Assembly (NCBI GenBank): GCA_964485515.1
Contig: CAZALT010000196.1
Span: forward strand, 1 to 6,196
DNA from: CAZALT01 sp964485515
Lineage (GTDB): Bacteria > Actinomycetota > Acidimicrobiia > Acidimicrobiales > Acidimicrobilacustridaceae
Direction: 5' to 3'
Length of the DNA: 6,196 nucleotides
Part shown: positions 1 through 5,354 of the stretch, one piece after another
Layout of the letters: each line of letters opens with the position of its first letter
Numbering within the stretch: position 1 is the first letter of the stretch
Notes under the pieces: model-generated
Seen by the model: the letters and a program-made list of their open reading frames with translations, nothing else
Told to the model about the DNA's origin: nothing
Databases searched by the model: none
Made by a program: the position numbers and the translations under genes

Positions 1-73
1 TCTGCTGAAGACCGGGGGCGTCGTGGACCCAGTCGCCCGCACGGGAGACAGGTGCTGCTTCAACGGTGGTCAT
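1..73 (-). CDS. Start of unidentified operon gene (partial, runs off left edge)
   Basis: An ATG at 73-71 opens a minus-strand frame that stays open to the window edge. The 24 visible residues begin MTTVEAAPVSRAGDWVHDAP. A strong Shine-Dalgarno, AAGGAAGG (complement of 79-86), sits five bases upstream, which supports this start. The start lies inside the end of the SDR gene (14-nt overlap), so it is very probably the third gene of the P450-SDR operon and translationally coupled to it. The visible part is too short to identify: it has no diagnostic motif. By context an enzyme of the same oxidative pathway is likely, but that is inference only. Confidence 0.72.
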   Translation of the reverse strand, partial: MTTVEAAPVSRAGDWVHDAPGLQQ

Positions 74-869
74 GGCCACCTTCCTTTCGTTGGTCTGCTG
101 GCCGGCCATCGACCACGTTGGGACGGCGACCGCCCGGCGGCGTGCCGAGTCCCATGCCGCCGTCGAGGGTGAGGACCGTGCCGGTGACGTGCGCGGATCG
201 GTCGCTGGCGAGGTAGAGCGCCGCCTCGGCCACGTCGTCGGGCACGCCCTGGTGGGGCAGCGGCTGCAGCGCGAGCACGGACGACTTGTCGAACGCGGCG
301 TTGATCTCCGTAGCGATGTTGGCCGGTGCGATGCAGTTGGCTCGGATGCCGTGCTCGCCCAGCTCGACGGCGAGCGAGCGGGTGAAGTGCGCCACACCGG
401 CCTTGATCGCCCGGTACGGCAGCATGCCCACGCCGGGGTTCACCCCGCCGGCGGAACCGATGTTCACGATCGACCCGCCGCGCTCGAGCATGTGGCTCGC
501 CGCGACCGAGCAGCCCACCATCACGCCGAACAGGTCGACCGACGCGACACGGTCGAAGTCGCGGAGGTCGTCGTCGAGGAAGCGGCGCAGGCTGCCCGAC
601 ACCCCCGCGTTGTTGCACATCACATCGAGGTGGCCGAACCGCTCGATGGTGGAGTCGACGAGGTCCTGCACGTCGTCTCGGCTGGTGACGTCGGTCTGCC
701 GGAAGATGGCGCGCTCGCCCAGGTCGCCGGCGACCTTCTCGCCGTTGTCGGCGTCGACGTCGGCGACGACCACGACGGCGCCCTCGGCCACGAAGCGCTC
801 GGTGATGGCCCGACCGATGCCGTTGGCCCCGCCGGTGACGATGGCGACCTTGCCGTGGAGGTCACCCAC
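60..869 (-). CDS. Short-chain dehydrogenase/reductase (classical SDR, NAD-type)
   Basis: A 269-residue classical SDR, expected to be a soluble Rossmann-fold NAD(P)-dependent alcohol/ketone oxidoreductase. Motifs seen: cofactor glycine motif TGGANGIG (12-19), an acidic residue ending beta-2 (D37, favouring NAD over NADP), adenine-pocket D60, structural NNAG (86-89), catalytic S139, Y152 and K156 in the usual S-13-Y-3-K spacing, and LDGG near residues 235-238. The fourth tetrad residue, usually Asn, is D112 (VDLFG), a substitution that also occurs in other SDRs. The family normally ends soon after the DGG motif; here about 30 polar residues follow (PPGGRRP and on), and their DNA carries the ribosome binding site and start of the next gene. 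Translation starts at GTG 869-867, overlapping the P450 stop by 8 nt (GTGGGTGA), which indicates coupling. Likely oxidises the alcohol made by the P450; the substrate is unknown. Confidence 0.93.
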   Translation of the reverse strand: MGDLHGKVAIVTGGANGIGRAITERFVAEGAVVVVADVDADNGEKVAGDLGERAIFRQTDVTSRDDVQDLVDSTIERFGHLDVMCNNAGVSGSLRRFLDDDLRDFDRVASVDLFGVMVGCSVAASHMLERGGSIVNIGSAGGVNPGVGMLPYRAIKAGVAHFTRSLAVELGEHGIRANCIAPANIATEINAAFDKSSVLALQPLPHQGVPDDVAEAALYLASDRSAHVTGTVLTLDGGMGLGTPPGGRRPNVVDGRPADQRKEGGHDHR

Positions 870-2175
870 GGACGGGGACCTGACCCTCGGGCACGACGTC
901 GAAGTCGATGTGCAAGCGGGTGAGGCCGCGCAGGATGTAGGTGGGGTGGTAGCGGAACTTCCGCTCGCCTGCCGGGCCGTGGTGCTCGTCGGACACCCGG
1001 ATGTCGACCAGTCGGTCGAGGATCTTCTCCAAGCTGATCAGACCCTCGGCTCGCGCCAGCGGCGCACCAGGACAGAAGTGAGAGCCGTGGCCGAACGCGA
1101 GGTGCTCCCGGGCGTTGTCCCGCAACGGACGGAACTCGGCGGGGTCCTCGAAGTGACGGGGATCGCGGTTGGCCGCCCCGTTCAACAGCATCACCGTGGT
1201 GCCCGCGGGCAGGTCGACCCCGCCGACCTCGACGGGCACCTTCGACAGCCGGAAGTCGCCCTTGACCGGGCTCTCGTAGCGCAGCACCTCTTCGATGAAG
1301 TTCGGGATCAACTCGCGCTGGCTGCGCAGCGTGTCCTGAAGCTCGGGATCCTCGGCGATCAGCAGCACGGCCGCGGCGAGCATGCGCACCGTCGTCTCCT
1401 GTCCGGCGGCGAACAGGTTGGCCGCCAGCCGCACCACGTCGATGACGGGCGGGGTCGAGCCGTCCTTGAAGGTCGCGTGCGCAAGCTGGGTGAGCACGTC
1501 GTCTCGGGGCGCACGCCGACGGTCTTCGATGTAGTCGGAGAACGTCTCGTAGAGGAACTCGAGGGGCGACTGGTCGAGCGAGCCACCGTCGGTGCTGCCG
1601 AAGCCTTGCGTCCGGTTGAGGCTGCGTTGGAACTCCACGCGCTCCTCGTCGGGCACCCCGAGGAGGTCGGCGATGACCAGAAGTGCGAACGGGCCGGCGT
1701 AGTCACGGATGAAGTCGCGATCTTCCGTGGCGAGGAACGTGTCGAGCTGGCGGTCGGCCAGGGCCCACATCGCGTCCTCGTTCTCCTTCATGCGGCGGGG
1801 GCTGAGGATGCGCATCAGGAGGCCGCGCTGCTGGGTGTGGTGCGGCGGATCGAACGAGGGCAGCTGATCGTTGTAGGGAAGCTGATCGCGGTAGTGCTCG
1901 ATGAGGTCACTGACGTCGTCGCCTTCGAGCGGCACCGGGAAGCCGGGGAACGGGCCGGTGACCGCGGTGCACGACGAGAAGCTCGCCGTGTCGCGGTACA
2001 CCTCGAGCGCCTCGTCGTAGCCGGTCACCATCGCCACGTCGTGGTGGGGCTCGGTGAGGACCGGGCACCGACTGCGCAGCGCCTCGTAGTACGGATACGG
2101 ATCCTTCACGCAGGCACCGCTCGTGAAGAAGTCTTCGGTCTCGAGATCGACCGTGCGCGCGGTGTCCGGTTCCAC
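862..2175 (-). CDS. Cytochrome P450 (bacterial soluble class)
   Basis: A full-length 437-residue bacterial P450, a haem monooxygenase needing ferredoxin/reductase partners that are not in this window. Landmarks in order: FDPPHHTQQR (108-117, C-helix substrate/haem region), I-helix AGQETT (257-262) with the acid and threonine used for oxygen activation, ExxR as E296-V-L-R299 in the K helix, the meander region around DPAEFRPLRDN (344-354), and the haem loop FGHGSHFCPG (361-370) with C368 as thiolate ligand. There is no membrane anchor, as expected for a soluble bacterial enzyme. The start is GTG 2175-2173, with an AAGGGGG ribosome binding site eight to nine bases upstream. It is the first gene of a minus-strand operon with an SDR and a third gene, divergent from a TetR regulator, an arrangement typical of catabolic or detoxifying P450 operons. 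The CYP family and substrate cannot be assigned by eye. Confidence 0.96.
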   Translation of the reverse strand: MEPDTARTVDLETEDFFTSGACVKDPYPYYEALRSRCPVLTEPHHDVAMVTGYDEALEVYRDTASFSSCTAVTGPFPGFPVPLEGDDVSDLIEHYRDQLPYNDQLPSFDPPHHTQQRGLLMRILSPRRMKENEDAMWALADRQLDTFLATEDRDFIRDYAGPFALLVIADLLGVPDEERVEFQRSLNRTQGFGSTDGGSLDQSPLEFLYETFSDYIEDRRRAPRDDVLTQLAHATFKDGSTPPVIDVVRLAANLFAAGQETTVRMLAAAVLLIAEDPELQDTLRSQRELIPNFIEEVLRYESPVKGDFRLSKVPVEVGGVDLPAGTTVMLLNGAANRDPRHFEDPAEFRPLRDNAREHLAFGHGSHFCPGAPLARAEGLISLEKILDRLVDIRVSDEHHGPAGERKFRYHPTYILRGLTRLHIDFDVVPEGQVPVRG

Positions 2176-2187
2176 GACTGCACCCCC

Positions 2188-2217
2188 TTGTTGGCTCCCC
2201 CTCAGCTTAACTAAGTT
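2188..2217 (+). promoter_or_regulatory. Predicted promoter of leader ORF and TetR gene
   Basis: A plus-strand TTGTTG (2188-2193, only TTG conserved) is followed by 18 nt and TAAGTT (2212-2217, TANNNT type). Transcription would start near 2224, giving a leader of about 45 nt before the leader ORF. The -10 lies inside the palindrome, so the regulator would repress itself. An alternative is TAGGGT at 2307-2312, six bases before the TetR GTG, which has the right spacing for a leaderless transcript; it has no convincing -35. Confidence 0.42.
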
Positions 2218-2222
2218 CAGCT
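2204..2222. promoter_or_regulatory. Palindromic operator, probably for the adjacent TetR regulator
   Basis: AGCTTAACTAAGTTCAGCT is a near-perfect palindrome: each nine-base arm matches the other in eight positions, with a single central base. It is AT-rich against a GC-rich background. Size and symmetry fit the 15-20-bp operators of TetR-family dimers. It lies between the divergent P450 and TetR genes and covers the predicted -10 boxes on both strands. Binding by the neighbouring TetR protein is inferred from position; no second copy was noticed elsewhere in the window. Confidence 0.68.
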
Positions 2223-2232
2223 AGCGGGACAA
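2204..2232 (-). promoter_or_regulatory. Predicted promoter of the P450 operon
   Basis: On the minus strand a -35-like TTGTCC (2232-2227, matches TTGACA at 4 of 6) is followed by exactly 17 nt and a TANNNT-type -10, TAAGCT (2209-2204). This predicts transcription starting near 2197 and a leader of about 22 nt containing the P450 ribosome binding site. The -10 and the spacer coincide with the 19-nt palindrome, so a bound repressor would block the polymerase. It is a motif match by eye and not proof of a start site. Confidence 0.55.
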
Positions 2233-2268
2233 GGGTCACTCCCGCCCAGCCACCGAAGGAGCAGATCC

Positions 2269-2322
2269 GTGACCGACAAGATCTCCGTTCCCGCCCCCAA
2301 GAGCTCTAGGGTCCCTGCGTGA
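2269..2322 (+). CDS. 17-codon leader ORF translationally coupled to TetR gene
   Basis: GTG 2269-2271 opens a short frame encoding MTDKISVPAPKSSRVPA and stops at TGA 2320-2322. GAAGGAG (2255-2261), a near-ideal Shine-Dalgarno, lies seven bases upstream. The stop overlaps the TetR start as GTGA (2319-2322), the classic coupling overlap, while the TetR GTG has no good Shine-Dalgarno of its own. Thirteen of the sixteen sense codons after the start end in G or C, in line with real genes here. The peptide is too short for a domain and has no run of one amino acid as in attenuation leaders, so its likely role is to deliver ribosomes to the TetR start. An alternative is that it is the former N-terminus of the regulator, separated by a frameshift. 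Confidence 0.55.
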   Translation: MTDKISVPAPKSSRVPA

Positions 2323-3008
2323 GCGCCGAGCCGACATCGGTTGACGGACAGGTCCTGGGCGCCCGCGGCCTGCGCACCCGACAGCGGATCCTCGAGGCCG
2401 TCGGCGCCGCCATCGAGGCCAACGGCGTGCGCGGCCTACGACTTGCCGATGTCGCCGCCGAAGTCGGCTTCTCCCCGCCCGCCTTCTACCAGTACTTCAC
2501 CGACCTCGATGATGCGATCCTCGCCCTGTGCGCCGAGGTCGGCGACCTGTCACCCCAGCTCACCGACGATGCCGCCGACTGGGGCGACGATCAGTCCGAC
2601 CCCACCGGGCCGCCCGGTGCGCAGCCGTTCGTCGAGCAGTTCTTCGCCTACTGGGACGAGCACCGCTCGCTGCTCACGGCGCGGCACATGGCGATCGTGG
2701 CCGGCGACGCCCGCCACCAGCAGGTGGCCAACGAGTCGTTCCGACCGACGGCCGAAGCCCTGCAGGCCAAGATCGAAGCCGGCCAGCGCGAAGGCCGCAT
2801 CGACGCCTCGCTGCAACCGATCGCGCTCGGCGCCATGCTCAACATGCTGCTCGACCTGGCCGCCATGGAGGCGCCCAGCCTGAACCGCTACTGGGGCACC
2901 GACGAGTCGACCGAGCTCATCGAGGCCATCGCCTACATGTTCGACCGCACGCTCGGAACCGACCGTGCGGTCGACGCCTCACAAGACGACGGGAGAGGGT
3001 CGGCGTGA
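2319..3008 (+). CDS. TetR/AcrR-family transcriptional regulator
   Basis: A 229-residue one-component repressor of typical family length. The N-terminal DNA-binding domain spans about residues 19-70: helix 1 around RQRILEAVGAAIEANG, then RLADVAAEVGFSPPAFYQYF (41-60), matching the TetR pattern of a helix-turn-helix ending in YxYF, followed by TDLDDAILAL. The remaining residues form the usual all-helical ligand-binding and dimerisation domain, which is not conserved enough to name a ligand. The start must be GTG 2319, because TAG at 2307-2309 closes the frame upstream and no other start codon lies between. It is divergent from the P450 operon and shares the palindromic control region with it. 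The simplest reading is a ligand-released repressor of the P450-SDR operon and of itself. It converges on the downstream lipoprotein gene. Confidence 0.93.
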   Translation: MSAEPTSVDGQVLGARGLRTRQRILEAVGAAIEANGVRGLRLADVAAEVGFSPPAFYQYFTDLDDAILALCAEVGDLSPQLTDDAADWGDDQSDPTGPPGAQPFVEQFFAYWDEHRSLLTARHMAIVAGDARHQQVANESFRPTAEALQAKIEAGQREGRIDASLQPIALGAMLNMLLDLAAMEAPSLNRYWGTDESTELIEAIAYMFDRTLGTDRAVDASQDDGRGSA

Positions 3009-3018
3009 TGGCGACCTT

Positions 3019-3054
3019 CGGCGTCCGCGGCCTCCAGCCAGACCGCGGACGCCG
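3019..3054. terminator. Bidirectional hairpin between convergent genes
   Basis: CGGCGTCCGCGG (3019-3030) and CCGCGGACGCCG (3043-3054) are perfect inverted repeats, giving a 12-bp GC-only-but-one stem with a 12-nt loop. It sits 10 nt past the TetR stop and 15 nt past the lipoprotein stop on the opposite strand, so it can act for both transcripts. There is no T-run on either side, which is common for actinobacterial terminators; termination without a T-run is inferred. Confidence 0.72.
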
Positions 3055-3069
3055 TGCCGAAACCCGGCG

Positions 3070-4359
3070 TCAGCCGAACACGCCCGAGGAGTCCTCGAGG
3101 GTGTAGCTCGTCGTGTTCCCCTTGGCGTCGAGCACCGCTCGCAGCCACTGGTTCGTGCACACCGCGGGCGAATCCGCCACGGCCGATCCGCCGCACTGGA
3201 ACGTGATGCCGCCACCACCCGGGTACTCCGATTCAGGCATCGCCTTGATCGCCGCGGCGACGGTGGCCTCCGTGACCTCGCCCTCGAGGTCCTGCAGCGC
3301 GGTCGCCACCGCACCCATGGCGGCGTAGCCACCCATCGACGTGAAGTTGTCGATGTCGGTCACGTCCTGGCCGAACGCTTCCATCACGGCGAGGTACTTC
3401 TGGTAGGTGGGGTCGTCGGTGGCGCCCAGAGCGAGGGACGACAGCACGTTGATGCCCTCGAGGCCATCGGGCATCGCCTCGCGGGTGGCATCGGTGATGC
3501 ACTGGTTCACGGCGGCGATCTCGCCGGTGTAGCCGACCCCGTTGAGGCCCGAGAAGGCCGCGATGCAGAACGCGTCGTTGCCCACGACATAGGTGACACC
3601 TGCACCGCTGTTCGCGACCACCTGCATCTGCGCGCTCATGTCGGCGGTGCCGATCGGGACGCGCACGAGGTCGATCTGGTAGCCCTGCTCGGCGAGCTGG
3701 GTCTGGTACTGCACCACGAGATCGACGGCCTGCGGGACGTCGATGACCACGAACGCGACCTGCTTCGTGCCGACGTCGTCGGCGAGCGAGATGGGCAGAC
3801 CGAACAGCGCGGCAGCCGGGTTGAACACCAGGAAGCTGTCGGTGTCGTCGTACTGCATATCGCCACCTGCGCCCTGCGTCCAGAAGGTCGGGACACCCGC
3901 GGAGTGCAGGACCTGCCACGCCGCATCAGCGGCCGCCGTCTGCGACTGCACCACGGCGACGACGTCCTCGGCGATGAACTTGTTGGCGCAGTCGGTCGTG
4001 ACCGAAGGATCGGCTCCCGCCTCGCACGAGATGACCTCGATCGGCCGGCCGGCGACTCCACCTTGATGCTGGTTCCAGTACGCCGCGGTCGCCTTCGCCG
4101 CACGGATCTCGTCGGTGTTGTCGAACGCGTCGGTGGCGCCGTCGGACATGAACCCGATCTTCACCGGATCGCCCGCCGCGACGTCGTCGGGTCCAAGCAG
4201 ATCGGCAGCCGTGCCCTCGGCGACGGTGTCGTCGGTCTGCCCGCCCGCGCCGTCCGAGCTCGAGTCGTCGGTGCACGCTGCGGTGGTCACCAGCAGCACG
4301 GCGCCCGCAACGGCCACCATCGCTCGACGTGTCCAGCCGCTCGTGTTCTTCCTGTCCAT
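3070..4359 (-). CDS. ABC-type substrate-binding lipoprotein (branched-chain amino acid/amide LivK-like family)
   Basis: A secreted, lipid-anchored periplasmic-binding-protein type 1 of 429 residues from ATG 4359-4357. An in-frame TTG at 4371 would add four residues, but the ATG has GGGGGA just upstream and is preferred. Residues 1-28 form a lipoprotein signal (basic MDRKNTSGWTRR, hydrophobic VAVAGAVLLV, then TTAAC) with C29 as lipidated cysteine, followed by a Ser/Asp/Gly linker. The mature part starts with GDPVKIGFMSDG and continues with AAYWNQHQGGVAGRPIEV and the IAEDVVAVVQSQ region, as in LivK-like proteins. Six cysteines sit in three close pairs (112/124, 265/287, 389/401) and could form disulfides outside the membrane. 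It would capture a small solute, perhaps an amino acid, amide or organic acid, for an ABC importer. No permease or ATPase gene is adjacent, so partners must be encoded elsewhere, or it serves as a sensor or scavenger. Confidence 0.9.
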   Translation of the reverse strand: MDRKNTSGWTRRAMVAVAGAVLLVTTAACTDDSSSDGAGGQTDDTVAEGTAADLLGPDDVAAGDPVKIGFMSDGATDAFDNTDEIRAAKATAAYWNQHQGGVAGRPIEVISCEAGADPSVTTDCANKFIAEDVVAVVQSQTAAADAAWQVLHSAGVPTFWTQGAGGDMQYDDTDSFLVFNPAAALFGLPISLADDVGTKQVAFVVIDVPQAVDLVVQYQTQLAEQGYQIDLVRVPIGTADMSAQMQVVANSGAGVTYVVGNDAFCIAAFSGLNGVGYTGEIAAVNQCITDATREAMPDGLEGINVLSSLALGATDDPTYQKYLAVMEAFGQDVTDIDNFTSMGGYAAMGAVATALQDLEGEVTEATVAAAIKAMPESEYPGGGGITFQCGGSAVADSPAVCTNQWLRAVLDAKGNTTSYTLEDSSGVFG

Positions 4360-4415
4360 TCGATCCCCCAATCGTGCGGGCGACCTGTCGACGCCCGCGG
4401 AACTCGGCCAAGGAT

Positions 4416-4445
4416 CGCATAGATATCTAGATGATTCACGGACAA
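4416..4445 (-). promoter_or_regulatory. Possible promoter of the substrate-binding lipoprotein gene
   Basis: On the minus strand TTGTCC (4445-4440), the same -35-like hexamer as at the P450 promoter, is followed by 18 nt and TATGCG (4421-4416). The stretch 4419-4440 is clearly AT-rich and contains overlapping AGATATCT and ATCTAGAT palindromes. The leader to the ATG would be about 50 nt. The -10 match is weak. Confidence 0.35.
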
Positions 4446-4453
4446 TGCCCAGA

Positions 4454-4471
4454 TCGCCATTTATCTGGCGA
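4454..4471. promoter_or_regulatory. Inverted repeat upstream of lipoprotein gene
   Basis: TCGCCATTTATCTGGCGA has perfect 6-bp arms around a 6-nt AT-only-but-one centre. It lies just upstream of the predicted -35 of the lipoprotein gene, a position suited to an activator or repressor site. No regulator gene is next to it, so the binding protein is unknown. Confidence 0.35.
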
Positions 4472-4667
4472 CGAGCACCACCGGAGAGGCGTCCTCACGC
4501 GACGGGTGACACCATCGACGGCCCACGACCCTGGCTTCCCGCCATCGCCCCGATCAGCGCCATCGCCGATCGGCGGGCTGCGCCCATCGATCGACCGTGG
4601 CTACCGACACCGGGCCCTCGACACGTGCGGCGCAGCCTCAGAGCTCGGTTGTGGTCCAATCTTCGCC

Positions 4668-5150
4668 ATGGCCTCGACCCGAGTGACGGACCCGCAAGGC
4701 AACCAGTGGGTGGTTCGCCGAAGATGGGTCCGCCGACGGTTGAGGTGGAGGGGCAAGCGCGGCGCCGGGGATCTGATGGACGGCGCCGATCTCGCAGGCA
4801 TCGGTGGCGACATACCGGTCCTCGGTGTGGTCCTCGTCGCGATCGCGCTCGTGCTGCTGGCCATCGCCGCAGTGATGCTGATCGTTCCCGCAGTGATCTT
4901 CGTCGTCGAACTGCTGATCATTCTGGTGATCGTCGGCCTCGGCCTGCTGAGTCGAGTGCTGTTCGGCCGTCCGTGGACCGTTGAGGCTCAGCAACTGGGG
5001 ACCAGCTCGACCTACGAATGGAAGGTCAGCGGCTGGCGGGCGAGCAGGGACCTCGTGACCACGATCGCCGACCAGCTGAGTGCAACCGGTCTGCCGGCCG
5101 GCGGATCACCCGTGCCACGGCTAAACGATGACGGTGCCGGGCGCACGTAG
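4668..5150 (+). CDS. Small membrane protein of unknown function
   Basis: A 160-residue protein from ATG 4668-4670. The soluble N-terminus starts MASTRVTDPQGNQWVVRRRW and is very basic (residues 17-31 are mostly Arg/Lys). One long hydrophobic stretch, about residues 50-95, is broken at P74 and fits two membrane helices as a hairpin, with E81 inside the second. A conserved-looking FGRPWTVEA (99-107) follows, then EWKVSGWRASRDL and a short polar tail. The cluster 'VTDP.G..W.VRRRW ... LFGRPWTVEA ... GWRAS' resembles an uncharacterised actinobacterial family I recall from memory; I cannot name a function. There is no clear Shine-Dalgarno; CAATCT at 4658-4663 could be a -10 for a nearly leaderless transcript. 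An upstream extension of the frame to 4431 is rejected for lack of protein-like sequence. The basic N-terminus suggests a cytoplasmic side near lipid headgroups. Confidence 0.85.
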   Translation: MASTRVTDPQGNQWVVRRRWVRRRLRWRGKRGAGDLMDGADLAGIGGDIPVLGVVLVAIALVLLAIAAVMLIVPAVIFVVELLIILVIVGLGLLSRVLFGRPWTVEAQQLGTSSTYEWKVSGWRASRDLVTTIADQLSATGLPAGGSPVPRLNDDGAGRT

Positions 5151-5175
5151 AGCGCGCCCGGTCACCGCAGGTGAC
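5137..5175 (+). terminator. Two tandem hairpins at the end of the membrane-protein gene
   Basis: CCGGGCGC (5137-5144) pairs perfectly with GCGCCCGG (5154-5161), and the stop codon TAG (5148-5150) lies in the loop. GTCACC (5161-5166) then pairs with GGTGAC (5170-5175) around a GCA loop. The two stems abut and share base 5161. No T-run follows. A terminator or an mRNA-protecting 3' structure is likely; the second stem also covers the possible start (5171) of the excisionase-like remnant. Confidence 0.55.
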
Positions 5176-5350
5176 GACGAGCGGCTCATCTGCGGATCAA
5201 CCACTCGCCAAGCCACTCATGGCTCTGGTTGGAGAGACTCTCGTACCCGAACGTCGCATCTCGTTCGTGAGGTAGGGACACCTGCTGCGGTTCGACCCGG
5301 CGGAGATCGACGCATGGTTGGACGCTGCCCGCGTACCGCACGAAGCATGA
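5171..5350 (+). pseudogene. Excisionase/MerR-like HTH DNA-binding protein, interrupted by TAG
   Basis: A single plus-strand frame (codons from GTG 5171 to TGA 5348-5350) reads through one in-frame TAG at 5273-5275. After the stop it gives GHLLRFDPAEIDAWLDAARV and then PHEA, the hallmark end of excisionase-family (HTH_17) DNA-binding proteins, in which the second strand and final helix read 'G..LRF....I.AWL'. Before the stop it gives VPERRISFVR, matching the family's recognition-helix exit and wing. A single T-to-A change from a TTG (Leu) codon would explain the stop, since 'FVRLGHLLRF' is a usual sequence. Further upstream (MTTSGSSADQ and on) the expected first HTH helix is poorly preserved, which suggests additional decay. 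At 59 codons it is near the normal family size. It may be a lost antitoxin or a lost excisionase of an integrated element. It converges on the PIN gene with a 4-nt gap. Confidence 0.7.
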
Positions 5351-5354
5351 GCGG

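Larger units (their letters stand above)
4372..4667. other. Divergent intergenic region with small palindromes and a short direct repeat
   Basis: About 300 bp between the divergent lipoprotein and membrane-protein genes. It holds an AT-rich promoter-like stretch (4419-4465), a perfect inverted repeat TCGCCA-6 nt-TGGCGA (4454-4471), a direct repeat CGCCATCGCC at 4540-4549 and 4558-4567 (18-bp period), and a perfect 12-nt palindrome CGCCGATCGGCG (4564-4575). The frame of the downstream gene is open here, but its translation is Pro/Arg/His-rich and lacks a protein-like pattern, so I see no gene. It is most likely regulatory. Confidence 0.5.

Noticed and set aside
66..923. A 285-codon plus-strand frame opposite the SDR gene
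   Set aside because: It is a shadow of the SDR coding strand with a low-complexity translation (Arg, His, Val, Asp).
286..2214. A 642-codon open frame on the plus strand across the SDR and P450 genes
   Set aside because: It is antisense to two well-supported enzymes; long opposite-strand frames are normal in GC-rich DNA, and its translation is Arg/Val/His-rich with no motif.
4360..4371. TTG start at 4371 for the lipoprotein
   Set aside because: The ATG at 4359 is a stronger start codon with GGGGGA just upstream; the extra four residues add nothing to the signal peptide.
2965..4422. A 485-codon plus-strand frame opposite the lipoprotein gene
   Set aside because: It is antisense to a protein with a clear lipoprotein signal and binding-protein fold, and it would run through the perfect hairpin at 3019-3054.
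4431..4667. N-terminal extension of the membrane protein from ATG 4431
   Set aside because: The extra 79 residues are rich in Pro, Arg, His and Ser with no pattern, and the region carries promoter-like and palindromic elements; ATG 4668 fits the protein better.
5232..5242. GAGAG-A-CTCTC mini-palindrome inside the excisionase-like remnant
   Set aside because: Arms of five bases around one base are too short to support a hairpin or target site; chance is enough to explain it.
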